NCBI GenBank assembly: GCA_026874595.1 | Contig: CM049315.1 | Coordinates: 65,471,389 to 65,535,388 of the forward strand | Origin: Sipunculus nudus | Taxonomy: Eukaryota > Annelida > Sipuncula > Golfingiida > Sipunculidae | Direction of reading: 5' to 3' | DNA: 64,000 bases | Translations under genes and position numbers: made by a program | In this document: positions 25,364 to 36,552 of the stretch, piece by piece | Layout of the letters: the number at the start of each line of letters is the position of its first letter | How positions within the stretch are numbered: the stretch's first letter is position 1 | The notes under the pieces: model-generated | Databases searched by the model: none | Seen by the model: only the letters and a program-made list of their open reading frames with translations | What the model was told of the DNA's origin: nothing

Positions 25364-25484
25364 CCACCAAGGTAGTCCATACATGGACTTCTATGTCCTA
25401 TGATACTTCTGCTGGACGGACATAATGTCCGTCCAGCAGAAGTATGATAGGACATAGAGGTCCATGTATGGACTACCACCAAGG
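25364..25484. mobile_element. 103-bp palindromic insertion with 9-bp TSD
   Basis: 25373-25475 is an odd-length palindrome (TAGTCCATACATGG... centre A at 25424 ...CCATGTATGGACTA). Its arms differ at only two positions. The direct repeat CCACCAAGG flanks it exactly (25364-25372 and 25476-25484). A 9-bp duplication suggests a Mutator-like transposase acted in trans. There is no internal coding sequence. Confidence 0.85.
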
Positions 25485-25779
25485 GGTACTGAAATGTGAA
25501 CGTATGGCAATATACTTAGCTTAAACGTAAAGGTGTCTCCAGTCCGAACACATGATGTCCAAATACAACTCCTGGGGCTGCAGAGAATTTCGTTACGTTT
25601 CCCAAACCGTTCACATTAAGTTCCAACAGTCGGAATTACCTCCATTTCCCCTATATCCACCCTCATTGTTATTGTTTTCCTCCTTATATATCATATGGCA
25701 AATGTAAAGGACTGAGGGAATGGAGGACTGCAGACACAAGATCTGACCAAGAAAACCCTCTAATGTATCGCCTCGTGAC

Positions 25780-26882
25780 AGTATGGGATGGTCTGTGCCA
25801 TTGCAGTGGCAGAGACGTGGCACCTACCTTACAGGCTGGGTATAATGCCGACAGTGACCATCTTGTGAGGTACACCCTGAGACTGAGTGCTTGTTCTTTG
25901 GCTTGGGACAGTCTGTGTCGTCACAGTAACAGTGACGTGATACCTATACCACAAAAGCTCGGTATGTTTGTGACGGTGACAATCTTGTGACACACAACCG
26001 GAGTGCTTCCTCTTTTATTGGCTCGGGACAGTCTGTGTCGTCACAGTGACAGTGACGTGACACCGATACCACAGAAGCTCGATATGTTTGTGACAGTGAC
26101 GATATTGTGACACACACCCTGAATGTTAGTTCTATAATTGGCTTGGGATAGTCTGTGCCCATGGCAGTGACAGTGACGTGACACACCGCAGAAGCCTGAT
26201 ATGTTTGTGACGGTAACAATATTGTGACACACACCCTGAGTGCTTGCTTGGGACTTGGCTTGGGACAGTCTGTGTCGTCACAGTGACTTTGACCTTACAC
26301 CTATACGTAGTGACAGTTATGTGACACCTACACCCCAGAAGTTGGGTATGTTTTTGACTGTGACAATCTTGTGATATACATTCTAAATGCTTTCTTTTTA
26401 AATGGCTTGGGACAGTCTGTGCCATGGCAGTGACAATGACGTGACCCCTATACTACAGAAGATGGGTATGTTTGTGACAGTGACAATCTTGTGATACACT
26501 CCCTGCTTGCTCTTTGACTGGCTTGGGACAGTCTGTGCCATCGACAGTGACAATCTTGTGACATACACCCTGAGCGCTTGTTCTTTAATTGGTTTGGGAC
26601 TGTGTGTGCCGTCGCAGGAACAGTGACGTGACACCTATACCACAGGAGCTTGGTATGTTTGTCACAGTGACAAACTTGGCACACGCACCCCGAGTGCTTG
26701 TTTTTTGGCTTGGGACAGTCTGTGCCATTGCAGTGACAATCTTGTGACACACACCAATGTGCTTGCTTTTTAATTTGCTTGGGACAGTCTGTGCGAGCTG
26801 GGATATTTGCAATGGAGACATTGTGACATACACCCTGAATGCTTGTCAGTGGCGTCAATTTTTTTCTTCCAGGGTGGGGGAT

Positions 26883-26913
<31 letters not shown>

Positions 26914-27175
26914 CCTTTTTCAGCGTCTCTGAGTGACGTATTCAACTCTCTCTCTCTCAATTTATATATATATATCCATAAAGAGTCTTTAATTCTATTC
27001 ATTAATATATTTCATTTAAAAAATTATAATATTATTCTCTGAAAAGGGGGGGGGGGTTGATTACATTGACTATCCCCCCCCCCCTTGCCAAAAAGTGGGG
27101 GGTATATATACCTCCCATCCCCCGTTATATTGACGCCCCTGATGCTTGTTCTTTGACCTGGGACAGTCCGTGGCC
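25780..27175. repeat. ~118-bp minisatellite, about 10 units
   Basis: Units are marked by 'cttgggacagtctgtg' at about 25910, 26026, 26147, 26263, 26408, 26525, 26711 and 26783. Each also carries 'agtgacgtgacacct', 'gtatgtttgtgacagtgac' and 'gagtgcttgttctttg'. Unit length varies through small deletions. Long minus-strand frames (for example 26448-27002) are repeat translations rich in imperfect copies of one peptide, not a gene. A MITE interrupts the last unit. Confidence 0.85.
26847..27141. mobile_element. hAT-like MITE with 8-bp TSD
   Basis: The tips are CAGTGGCGTCAAT and, inverted, CAGGGGCGTCAAT. The exact 8-bp duplication ATGCTTGT lies at 26839-26846 and 27142-27149, inside a minisatellite unit. 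Length is 295 bp, with (TA)n, G and C homopolymers and no open frame. CAGNGGCGT tips with 8-bp duplications are typical of hAT-derived MITEs. A second family member lies at 31143-31463. Confidence 0.9.
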
Positions 27176-27176
27176 T

Positions 27177-29232
27177 CGTAATAAATGGTAAATCCTCTCT
27201 ATGGATAACCCTAACCTTTCGGGGATGGAATACTCCAGTGTGTGTCACAGGTAACATATGGTAAATCCTCTCTATAGAATAACCCTAACCCTTCGGGGAT
27301 GGAATAGTCCAGTGTGTGTCACAGGTAACATGTGGTAAATCCTCTCTATGATAACCCTAACCCTTCGGGGATGGAATACTCCAGTGTGTGTCACAGGTAA
27401 CATATGGTAAATCCTCGATATGGATAACCCTAACCCTTCGGGGATGGAATGCTTCAGTATGTGTTTGTCACTGGTAATCTATGGTAAATCCTTTCTATGG
27501 ATCACCCTAACCCTTCGGGGATGGAATGCTTCAGTATGTGTTTGTCACCGGTTATATATGGTAAATCCTCTATGTGGATAACCCTAACCCTTCGGGAATG
27601 GAATGCTTCAGTATGTGTTTGTCACCGGTTATATATGGTAAATCCTCTCTGTGGATAACCCTAACCCTTCGGGGATGGAATGCTTCAGTATGTGTTTGTC
27701 ACTGGTTATATATGGTAAATCCTCTCTGTGGATAACCCTAACCCTTCGGGGATGGAATGCTTCAGTATGTGTTTGTCACTGGTAATATATGGTAAATCCT
27801 CTCTATGGATAACCCTAACCTTTCGGGGATGGAATGCTTCAGTATGTGTTTGTCACAGGTAATATATGGTAAATCCTCTCTATGGATAACCCTAACCCTT
27901 CGGGGATGGAATGCTTCAGTATGTGTTTGTCACAGGTAATATATGGTAAATCCTCTCTATGGATAACCCTAACCCTTCGGGGATGGAATGCTTCAGTATG
28001 TGTTTGTCACTGGTAAAATATGGTAAATCCTCTCTATGGATCACCCTAATCCTTCGGGGATGGAATGCTTCATTATGTGTTTGTCACTGGTAATATATGG
28101 TAAATCCTCTCTATGGATAACCCTAACCCTTCGGGGATGGAATGCTTCAGTAAGTGTTTGTCACTGGTAATATATGGTAAATCCTCGTTTTAGGATTACC
28201 CTAACCTTTCGGGGATGGAATGCTTCAGTATGTGTTTGTCACTGGTAATATATGGTAAATCCTCTCTATGGATAACCCTAACCCTTCGGGGATGGAATGC
28301 TTCAGTATGTGTTTTTCACTGGTAATATATGGTAAATCCTCTCTATGGATAACCCTAACCCTTCGGGGATGGAATGCTTCAGTATGTGTTTGTCACTGGT
28401 AATATATGGTAAATCCTCTCTATGGATAACCCTAACCCTTCGGGGATTGAATGCTTCAGTATGTGTTTGTCACTGTTAATATATGGTAAATCCTCTCTAT
28501 GGATAACCCTAACCCTTCGGGGATGGAATGCTTCAGTATGTGTTTGTCACTGGTAATATATGGTAAATCCTCTCTATGGATCACCCTAACCCTTCGGGGT
28601 TGGAATGCTCCAGTATTTGTTTGTCACTGGTAATATATGGTAAATCCTCTCTGTGGATAACCCTAACCCTTCGGGGATGGAATGCTTCAGTATGTCTTTG
28701 TCACTGGTAATATATGGTAAATCCTCTCTATGGATAACCCTAACCCTTCGGGGATGGAATGCTTCAGTATGTGTTTGTCACTGGTAATATATGGTAAATC
28801 CTCTCTATGGATCATCCTAACCCTTCGGGGATGGAATGCTTCAGTATGTGTTTGTCACTGGTAATATATGGTAAATCCTCTCTATGGATCACCCTAACCC
28901 TTCGGGGATGGAATGCTTCAGTATGTGTTTGTCACTGGTAATATATGGTAAATCCTCTTTATGGATCACCCTAACCCTTCGGGGATGGAATGCTTCAGTA
29001 TGTGTTTGTCACTGGTAATATATGGTAAATCCTCTCTATGGATCACCCTAACCCTTCGGGGAGGGAATGCTCCAGTATGTCTTTGTCACTGGTAATATAT
29101 GGTAAATCCTCTCTGTGGATAACCCTAACCCTTCGGGGATGGAATGCTTCAGTATGTCTTTGTCACTGGTAATATATGGTAAATCCTCTCTATGGATCAC
29201 CCTATCCCTTCGGGGATGGAATGCTTCATATG
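27177..29232. repeat. 77-bp minisatellite, about 27 units
   Basis: The unit reads GGTAATATATGGTAAATCCT, CTCTATGGATAACCCTAACC, CTTCGGGGATGGAATGCTTC, AGTATGTGTTTGTCACT. Units are highly similar; the first few carry 'gtgtgtcacaggtaacat' variants. Each unit contains CCCTAACCC, but no run of more than about two TTAGGG-type repeats, so it is not telomeric sequence. Confidence 0.92.
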
Positions 29233-30103
29233 ATAGGGTCATCCAACATGAATGGTTAAGGGTCTCAAGAGCCACTGGCCTCTCCTGGCAGGTGCAGGGA
29301 TCGCCAGTGCCAGGATATGTCAGTGCTATAAATAGGTTAGTCAGGGTCAGGCCTCTACCCTCTGTTTGATACATGCAATATATAGTATCAGTGTTCAACT
29401 CGAACAACTTGTGCATTAATTCTTGGAAACCATATACAAGTAAATCACTATTAAAGTTTGTTTCTTTACTCTTTGAAATAATTCCTGTATTATTTTATAT
29501 TATAATCCACCATTTACCAACAGTTAATTACTATTAATATTTGAAATTCCCTTAGAATTTCTAATGAACTGAAATTAGCATAAAATTATTATCAATAAAA
29601 CAAACATTTCAATAGGCAAAGAAGAATGAGACAAGCATTGGCTAAAAAAAGTTTGGTTTTTATTATTTACATTTTAAGTCACATGTGTTTTAATTCAACA
29701 GCAGGAACTTCACTTAATTATATAAGAACTTGTATACAGTATATGTACACCTAATAATAATATATTACATGTATATATTATATGTACTCCTCTCTCTTCC
29801 TCTTTCTTAATCTCTCTGTCAGTACACCAAATTTTCGATATCTTGCAGGGAAACTGGTTTCGGTAGGTTGCACTTTATAATTACTTAATCTAGTTTAGAG
29901 ACGGTTTGATCATATCATGTATTTTCCACTTGATTTGTACTGCCAGTTGCTTTATCTGGAATGCACATGGTAGTCTCAAATAGCTCGAACAAACACTATA
30001 CATGTGATTTGCAGTGATTATAGCCTTATGGCATGATATTGATAAACTTTATATTCTTGTGATTTTCCTTATCACACTATATGAGCACAATAGGCATCTC
30101 TCT

Positions 30104-30148
<45 letters not shown>

Positions 30149-30588
30149 CAGCTTTTCTCAATAATATAATTTTTTATTACCCTTTTAATGATCTTATGAA
30201 TTTAATCTTTCCTGTTTTCAAAGCCTGTCACAGAAGTGTGATTTTAATTTTTCCTGTATTCCGTGTCTGTCACACAGGCAGATAAAGGATTGTTTAACAG
30301 TACATGACATCCCCGTCCTAGACCAGTGGACCTGTAATGTCAGATTAACGTTTCGTTAGGTAGCTGCAGCATATTCCAGCAAAACTCCAAACCTGGAAGA
30401 AAAAAGATTTGACAAGGCTTATCCTAGTTGGAAGCTTACAATAATAATATTTTTTTATAAACAAGTATAGGAATTTGTAGACAGTGCTAGGACTACCCTC
30501 ATATTAAAAGCTCAAGTTGGTGACTTCACACTGCACAGTCACAACGCAGCCACAAACACATGCAAATCAGTCTGTGCAACAAACGGAA
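29233..30588. other. Intergenic, with a (CT)n microsatellite
   Basis: C-run followed by (TC)n at about 30098-30142. No gene, RNA or known repeat recognised in the rest. Confidence 0.5.
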
Positions 30589-31343
30589 GAAAACACACGC
30601 TCAGTCAACGGTATTGATGAACTGAAACAATTGTACCCAGAACAGTTTGATCGTAAGGGTTTTCTTCCAGGTGAAGTGAAATTACTCGTTGACCCGGAGG
30701 TTTCTCCACATATCAATCCACCACGAAACACACCGATAGCACTGAAAGATGTTATTAAGACCAGTCTTGATTACATGGTGGAAAATTACTTTATCCGCAA
30801 AGTTCAAGGGATTCGTCCAGCGCAGCAAACTGAGCCCCTTCAACCACATAACGTGCCAAGCAGACCACGGGAAGTAGTTGGCACGGATATGTTTCATTTT
30901 GATGACTCAGAATGGTTGAATATAGCTGATTACTAATAAAAATTCACCGTGATACGTAGAATGCCAAAGCCGTGTTACAGTTCAACTGTTATCAGTACAA
31001 GCAAACAGATATACAGTGAAATGGGTATCCCATCACGTGTTGTTCCTGCCAGCAGTCAACATCTCGCACCTGCGCATTACAAAGAGCTGATTCCTGGTGC
31101 TTTACACATGTGACTTACACGCCAAGATACTCGCGTTCAAATTAGGGGCATCAAAATGGGGGTGGTTAGGGGTATATATACCCCCACTTTTTATTAATAA
31201 TTAGAATTATAGACTTTAGTTCCATTTAGTTCCATCTAAACCTGATTTAGAATTAACATATACATGTACTGTAATCATAATACCTTATTTTCTCAAACCT
31301 TACACTTAACTGTAATATATCTGAAATGTGTCAGACGATAAAA

Positions 31344-31393
<50 letters not shown>

Positions 31394-32167
31394 TGAATCT
31401 GTGTGTGTTTGAAAAAAAATTACGAGTCATTTCCCCACCCTTGAAGACAAATTGACGCCACTGGTGCAAATGGTTTTGTTGAACATCAGATACATTTTGT
31501 GAAACAGGTTCCTAAGAAAGCTAAACAGAGAAGCCAGGAACCTGAGGTCGCGATGCTGTGTCTAAGAACAACACCTCCCGGCAGTCAACTGCCAAGCCCA
31601 ACAGAGCTTCAGATGGGTCGGACAGCTTATAATTAGTTGATTCTCCCTACAAAGATCACAGATCAGCGTAGTGAACATGATGAGTAAGTCAAGACTTATT
31701 GAACGACAAAACACAATGACAGACGTGCAAGAGATCTTGCACTTTTACATGTTGGTCAAGCATTGTACTTCCAAAATCTAATGGCATATATGGACACCAG
31801 CGTCAGTGATAAGAGAAGGACCCAGAGCCAAGGTCGTATATACTTCAAACCGCAGATGGTCGAATATTTTCGTCGAAACCGTGTCCATATCAGAGATCCT
31901 TCAGTACCTACCGTACCACTTACGTAGTATCCACCCGTCCAACAGATGGTCAGTCCACCTGTCACTACGCTGAGAGAACGAGTACAACCTCCTAATGTGA
32001 GTGATGCCAGTACACATGTTGAACCAAAGATGGACAGTAACAGTCACAGAAACAATAATGTTCAGTCACATAACACACTATACACCACAAGTTACGGTAG
32101 AGTGAAAAAACGTCTAGACCGATACGAGGACAGTGATCTTTATTTGTTGCAAACACCTACATACTAA
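30589..32167 (+). pseudogene. Ty3-type retrotransposon relic, internally deleted
   Basis: The frame from about 30589 reads the entry to a reverse transcriptase (PGEVKLLVDPEV, PIALKDVIKTSLDYMV). Without the polymerase core it then jumps into integrase (PSRPREVVGTDMFHFD). Integrase fragments with stops and shifts continue to 31134, are split by a MITE at 31143-31463, and resume with NGFVEHQIHFVKQV. The C-terminal tail (TSYGRVKKRLDRY) ends at 32167. Protease, RT core and RNase H are missing. A purine-rich stretch before TGTCATGGAC near 32250 could mark an LTR edge, but no second LTR is visible. Confidence 0.8.
31143..31463. mobile_element. hAT-like MITE inserted in the Ty3-type relic
   Basis: Same family as 26847-27141 but in the opposite orientation (shared TATATATACCCCC and ACTTTTT). 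The tips are TAGGGGCATCAA and, inverted, CAGTGGCGTCAAT. The flanking 8-mers are GTTCAAAT (31135-31142) and GTGCAAAT (31464-31471), matching 7 of 8. Contains a ~40-bp (TA)n. Confidence 0.85.
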
Positions 32168-33369
32168 AGTCATAAGTATTACATTTTTTCATTCATAATA
32201 AACTAGTGACATTCCCAGGTATGTAACATTTTTTTTGACAAGATGGATGTCATGGACTCTGTTATAACGCGCCGGCACATATTCATAGGGACCAACGGCG
32301 GGTTGCAACGCGCATTGATATCATGTATATAATTCCAGTAAAATACATCATGGCAACTTGTCGTTATTCTTCATGAACAGTCGTAAACAACTGTCCAATA
32401 GCATAATATAACATGGGCCACATTTTATCTTTATTGCCTTGAAGTTTAAACGTTAAAAGCAATAAGGGATATTTGGTATTTTTTTAAAACTTGCATATAT
32501 TAATCATAAATTTCTCATAATACATTATGCATGTACCTAGGCAATGTTTGACAATTACAGCATATAATCATACCTGACAAGTGGTCCACACCTTCCGTAT
32601 TTCGGGAGGATTGGGCCACATATTAGGGAGGAACGGGCCGGCATAAACCTATCACTAGAACCAATAGTTATCAGTATGATAAAACGAAAATACTGCATTT
32701 TTGCAGGAAGTATAAACCCTGCTATGGTTTTCACTTTAAGATTGAAAAAAAGTCCCCAAGTACAAGAATATTTAACTTATTGTGCTCTCATCAAATAACA
32801 AAAGTGAACCATCAACAGATCACATAATTTATTCTCAGAATGAACGCAGAATCCTCTTGAAACTCCTTGTAAAAATGCTGATTACCAAGATTTAAGACTG
32901 GTGAAACCTCTGTCAAGGAGACACGGTCTCGAACAGGCAATAATACTTAATACGCAACGGTAAGGAGTCAAATATAATGCTTACATAACTGGTTTCTTAG
33001 ATAAAGGCACTTAGATCAACATCAAATATGTATTGATTAGAGGCACGCTTTGTTCCTCCCGCTCGGAATGGACTGGAAAGTATCTTTGCAACATTTTCGA
33101 TTGGGACGCTGTCAATATAGTTCTTTTCCCGAAAAAAACTAACCGGAAAGTATCTTTTCTAGGCATTCGAGTGAGAAATTTCACAGCTGTATTGTCTTTA
33201 GAGTATTTTTCGGTGACTGTTCCAATAAAGTACTATCTTCTTTGTGGAATATGATGCAAGTACAAAATCCCCCTGAAAGATGTAACCCATGCTGGGTTCT
33301 CGGGCATCAAATGTATCAGTCGTCATCATACTTGACTTGATTTCTGAAGAACTTTCTCTCTGTTGTTGT
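32168..33369. other. Intergenic, possible LTR remnant, no gene seen
   Basis: The first ~150 bases may be a solo or truncated LTR of the preceding relic ('tgtcatggactctgttataa'). The remainder has no recognisable feature. Confidence 0.3.
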
Positions 33370-34663
33370 TATTTAGCCGTCATTTTTAATTTTTTGTTGG
33401 CTTTAACATGACCAGGGGGAGAATTTTAATGCAACCTGCATACAAGATGGTGTGTCTGTCAGTATCATGGTTGGACTCTTCTACCTTCTCCCTGGTTCGT
33501 CTTCCTAGACCCTGCTTTGGGATATGGTCGTAGTTCTTCTGGTGACCAGTGTCTAAACTGGTTTTGGTCAGTACTAGAACTACCACTACTTCCTGGCTGT
33601 GGTTTATTTTTGCTTAGATATGGTGGCTTTTTCATTTGAGCAGCAGATTGACTGGGGATGCCCAAGTGATGGTTATTCCGCTTGTTTTTCATCGGTCCGG
33701 TGCTCAGGTGCATCTGGATTATGGCTCTGTTAGGGATTGTTCAATATCCGATTTGTGAGCTCCCGCTTGGAATTGTCCCGGTTTTGTATCTGCTAGCAGA
33801 GCTGAATCTGTGGTTTTATCTGGTTCTGGCTGCTTTTTTGTATCTGCATGCGGAGCCGTGTTTTTGGTTCCTGCTGGTCCAGGCTTAGTTTCTTTATTTG
33901 CTCACGGAGCTGTTGCTAGGTGTTCTCATGGTTCTGGCAGTTGTGCCATGTTCGCCTACGGAGCTGGAGCTGGATTGAGTCCTGTCTGTGACATCATCAA
34001 AAGCTTGCTTAACTGTTAGCTCTGCACCTGCTGGTTCCTGTATCATTTTTGATCTGTTACACAAGGGCTTAAAAACTCGTCTTCACTGAAAACGTGTCTG
34101 TCCTACAGAAAAATCCATGTCACACGAAATCCTGCTTAAATATTTTGAGTAGGAAACGCTCGGACATATATGACTTTCCCAAGCACTGTGCTACTTCGTA
34201 ACTTGTTATAGGTTTCCCAGGATTGCTTATAGCTGCCACTCATTGCATGCTGCACTGAAATACTTCTACGGGGACCATTAACAGTTCGGTCCAGGGGCTA
34301 AAGTTTATGACTCGTGAGCGGCGGGAAGTGAGGAGAACAACATTCTCCCTTACAATATCAATCACAACTTAACATATCCGAGCTGTGGTTGTCAATGATC
34401 AGCAGTGTAAGTTTTGTTTTGTTTGAATGAGAATGTTCAATAAAATATTCAAGTCATGTTTCAAAGATTTCCGCAGTGATCCAACCACTTGGATTTTCAG
34501 AACCTATAGTACCTGGTGGTGCACCGGCAATCATATGATTACGGAAATATACACGGGGAATTATCAGAAGAGAAGGTATGGTATTACACGCAGCATTGAC
34601 AGCTCCAACCATTGTTACCAGAGTCCCCCTTTCAGTAGATATGATTTGTCCCACTTGTTTTTA
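33370..34663 (-). pseudogene. Tigger/pogo-type DDE transposase relic, C-terminal half
   Basis: Read on the minus strand from 34663, it gives GQIISTERGTLVTMVGAVNA, PPGTIGSENPSGW, LLIIDNHSSDML, PPLTSHKL-PLDR and SGFRVTWIF. Near 33500 it gives RPYPKAGSRKTN followed, in another frame, by ILTDTP. These are successive blocks of the DDE domain and tail of Tigger/pogo transposases. Several stops and frame changes interrupt them. The N-terminal DNA-binding half is absent: family C repeat sequence begins exactly where the relic breaks off at 34664. The element is dead. Confidence 0.8.
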
Positions 34664-35275
34664 GCTCAGCTGACTACAAGTCATCTGAGCTATAGTCGTG
34701 GTCCTTTCTCCGTCTTCCGTCCGTCCGTTAACTGGGCAAGTTTTGAAACCGTTGGACTTATGAATCCAAAATTTTGCATACAGTTAGATGTCCCCAAAAT
34801 CTCCTACCATACCGAAAATTGGGTCACTAGGATTTTGTTCCTTTGAAATATTAAGGAAAAACCTCCGTTTTTCATTAAAAAGCCATTGTTACACTTCAAT
34901 GCTGCCTAATATCGAAACCACTGGTCTGTTTTTGATTATATTTAGTATTGATATTCTTCCATACATATAATATTAACATACAAAAATTTTGTCAGTATTG
35001 AGTATTATGTTGAAGTTATGGGTCCAAATTTAATGCAATTTTTAAAAATCGGGAAATTTATATACTCACGTAACATGAGAATTGCCGAAGCTTGAGACTT
35101 TTTTTCAGGGATATAACTTTATTAAATCAAGATTCAAATGTTAACCAAAAATTAGATCTTATTTTGCATATTTTTTAAGTTATTAGTATAAATTAAAAAT
35201 TAATACTTTAAATTTTGTCCAACTTTGGCTACGGAACGTTTTTTCCCTTTTAGCACTGTTGATTTAATTTTCACA

Positions 35276-35329
<54 letters not shown>

Positions 35330-36485
35330 ATTTAATCTTTTAAAATCTGAAATTTCAAAGGAATTGATTGAAAAGAGAAGCTTTTATTCAAGTTTTCAAT
35401 CACGATGTCAAGTGATGTTTACATCAGGCCCACCTTGTAGTACAGCCTTCACTTGTATTATGTAACCCTCTCCAGGCAGCTTGCCTTGGCTCAGCTTGGC
35501 CACTACTAGCAGGCTTCCCCCCTGTCCTGCTCTCCCCCCCCCCCCGAAGCTGGTGCTTAAACTAGATGAATGTTATAATTTTCTGTATTTGATTCATTCT
35601 TATTCTAGGCTGTGCTACATTTTTGATTTTGTATTGTACCACCAGGGTTACAATTATTAAAGTGCACATTTAATCGGTCCATAAAGTGATGTATTGCTAT
35701 ATAAAAGTGAATGTTCAAGCAAAAACTTCACCAGGTGTGAAATTGACTATTAATTCCAGTAAAAAAATATATATGAGATAGTAATTAGCACAATGATGAT
35801 GTTTGTCCTTCATTCAACTAACAGTATGTATACTTTATTTGAAAAGATGGTCTATTTTATCAGATTTACTGAATCTTTTATATCTGTGAATAAAATTAAG
35901 CATGTACTGAAAGCTCCAATGTACAAAACTTTTTAAAACTGATTCAAGGAATAATCTTGAAGATGCCATGTTGTGGCAATATTTTCTTTTAAATTCAGTT
36001 TAGACATTTGTGATTTAAAAATAATAAAATATATGTGTATGCATAATATGACCTGATATTAGCTACACTCTGGATAAATAATGATTGCAACTTTGAATTC
36101 TGATATTTTAACTTATATTTCCTTTTTTTATTACAAATTTATAAAACTTGTAAATAAAAAAAAAGAATCTGATAAAAACTGTTAATTTAAAAAGTGGATA
36201 CGCTAAAAAAAAATAGGCTTGAATATAAACTTAAATGCATTATACCCTTGAAAGTGAAATAAAGGTATTAGTCCATTCTGTCCACTTGCCTGTCCATCCG
36301 TGTAAATTTTTCATATGCATCACAGTATCTCAAAACTTTTACTGTTTTTCTACATGTCCGTCTTGTCAGAGTATTAGTTCTGCAATCATATATTTAGAAC
36401 TTTACTTTAACCAAGTAGGAGGGCCCCTTTCCTCTTTGCTTCTCATATGCTTGTAAATATGAAAAACCTTACAATAGAATATTTC
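34664..36485 (+). repeat. Near-complete family C/D element (~1.8 kb)
   Basis: The head 'agctcagctgactacaagtc' interrupts the Tigger relic. The body matches 18738-19985 and contains a (TA)n tract at about 35276-35326. The middle part matches 23990-24200, and the family D part ('cagagtattagttctg') runs to about 36480. There the expected tail is missing and retrotransposon sequence takes over. Confidence 0.65.
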
Positions 36486-36552
36486 AGTTGTCACGGAATT
36501 TATGTGTTAAAATCCAGAGGCAGACGTGCGCATTTAGAAGTTTGAAGACAAA

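Noticed and set aside
26448-27002. 184-codon minus-strand open frame
   Set aside because: It is a translation of the ~118-bp minisatellite and part of the MITE. The peptide is an imperfect repeat of the unit.
27177-29232. Interstitial telomere sequence
   Set aside because: Only CCCTAACCC appears once per 77-bp unit. There is no continuous TTAGGG array.
36480-36552. 5' LTR and tRNA primer site of the Ty3-type element
   Set aside because: No sequence similar to the candidate 3' LTR beginning at 40788 and no TGG-type primer site is visible before the first ATG.
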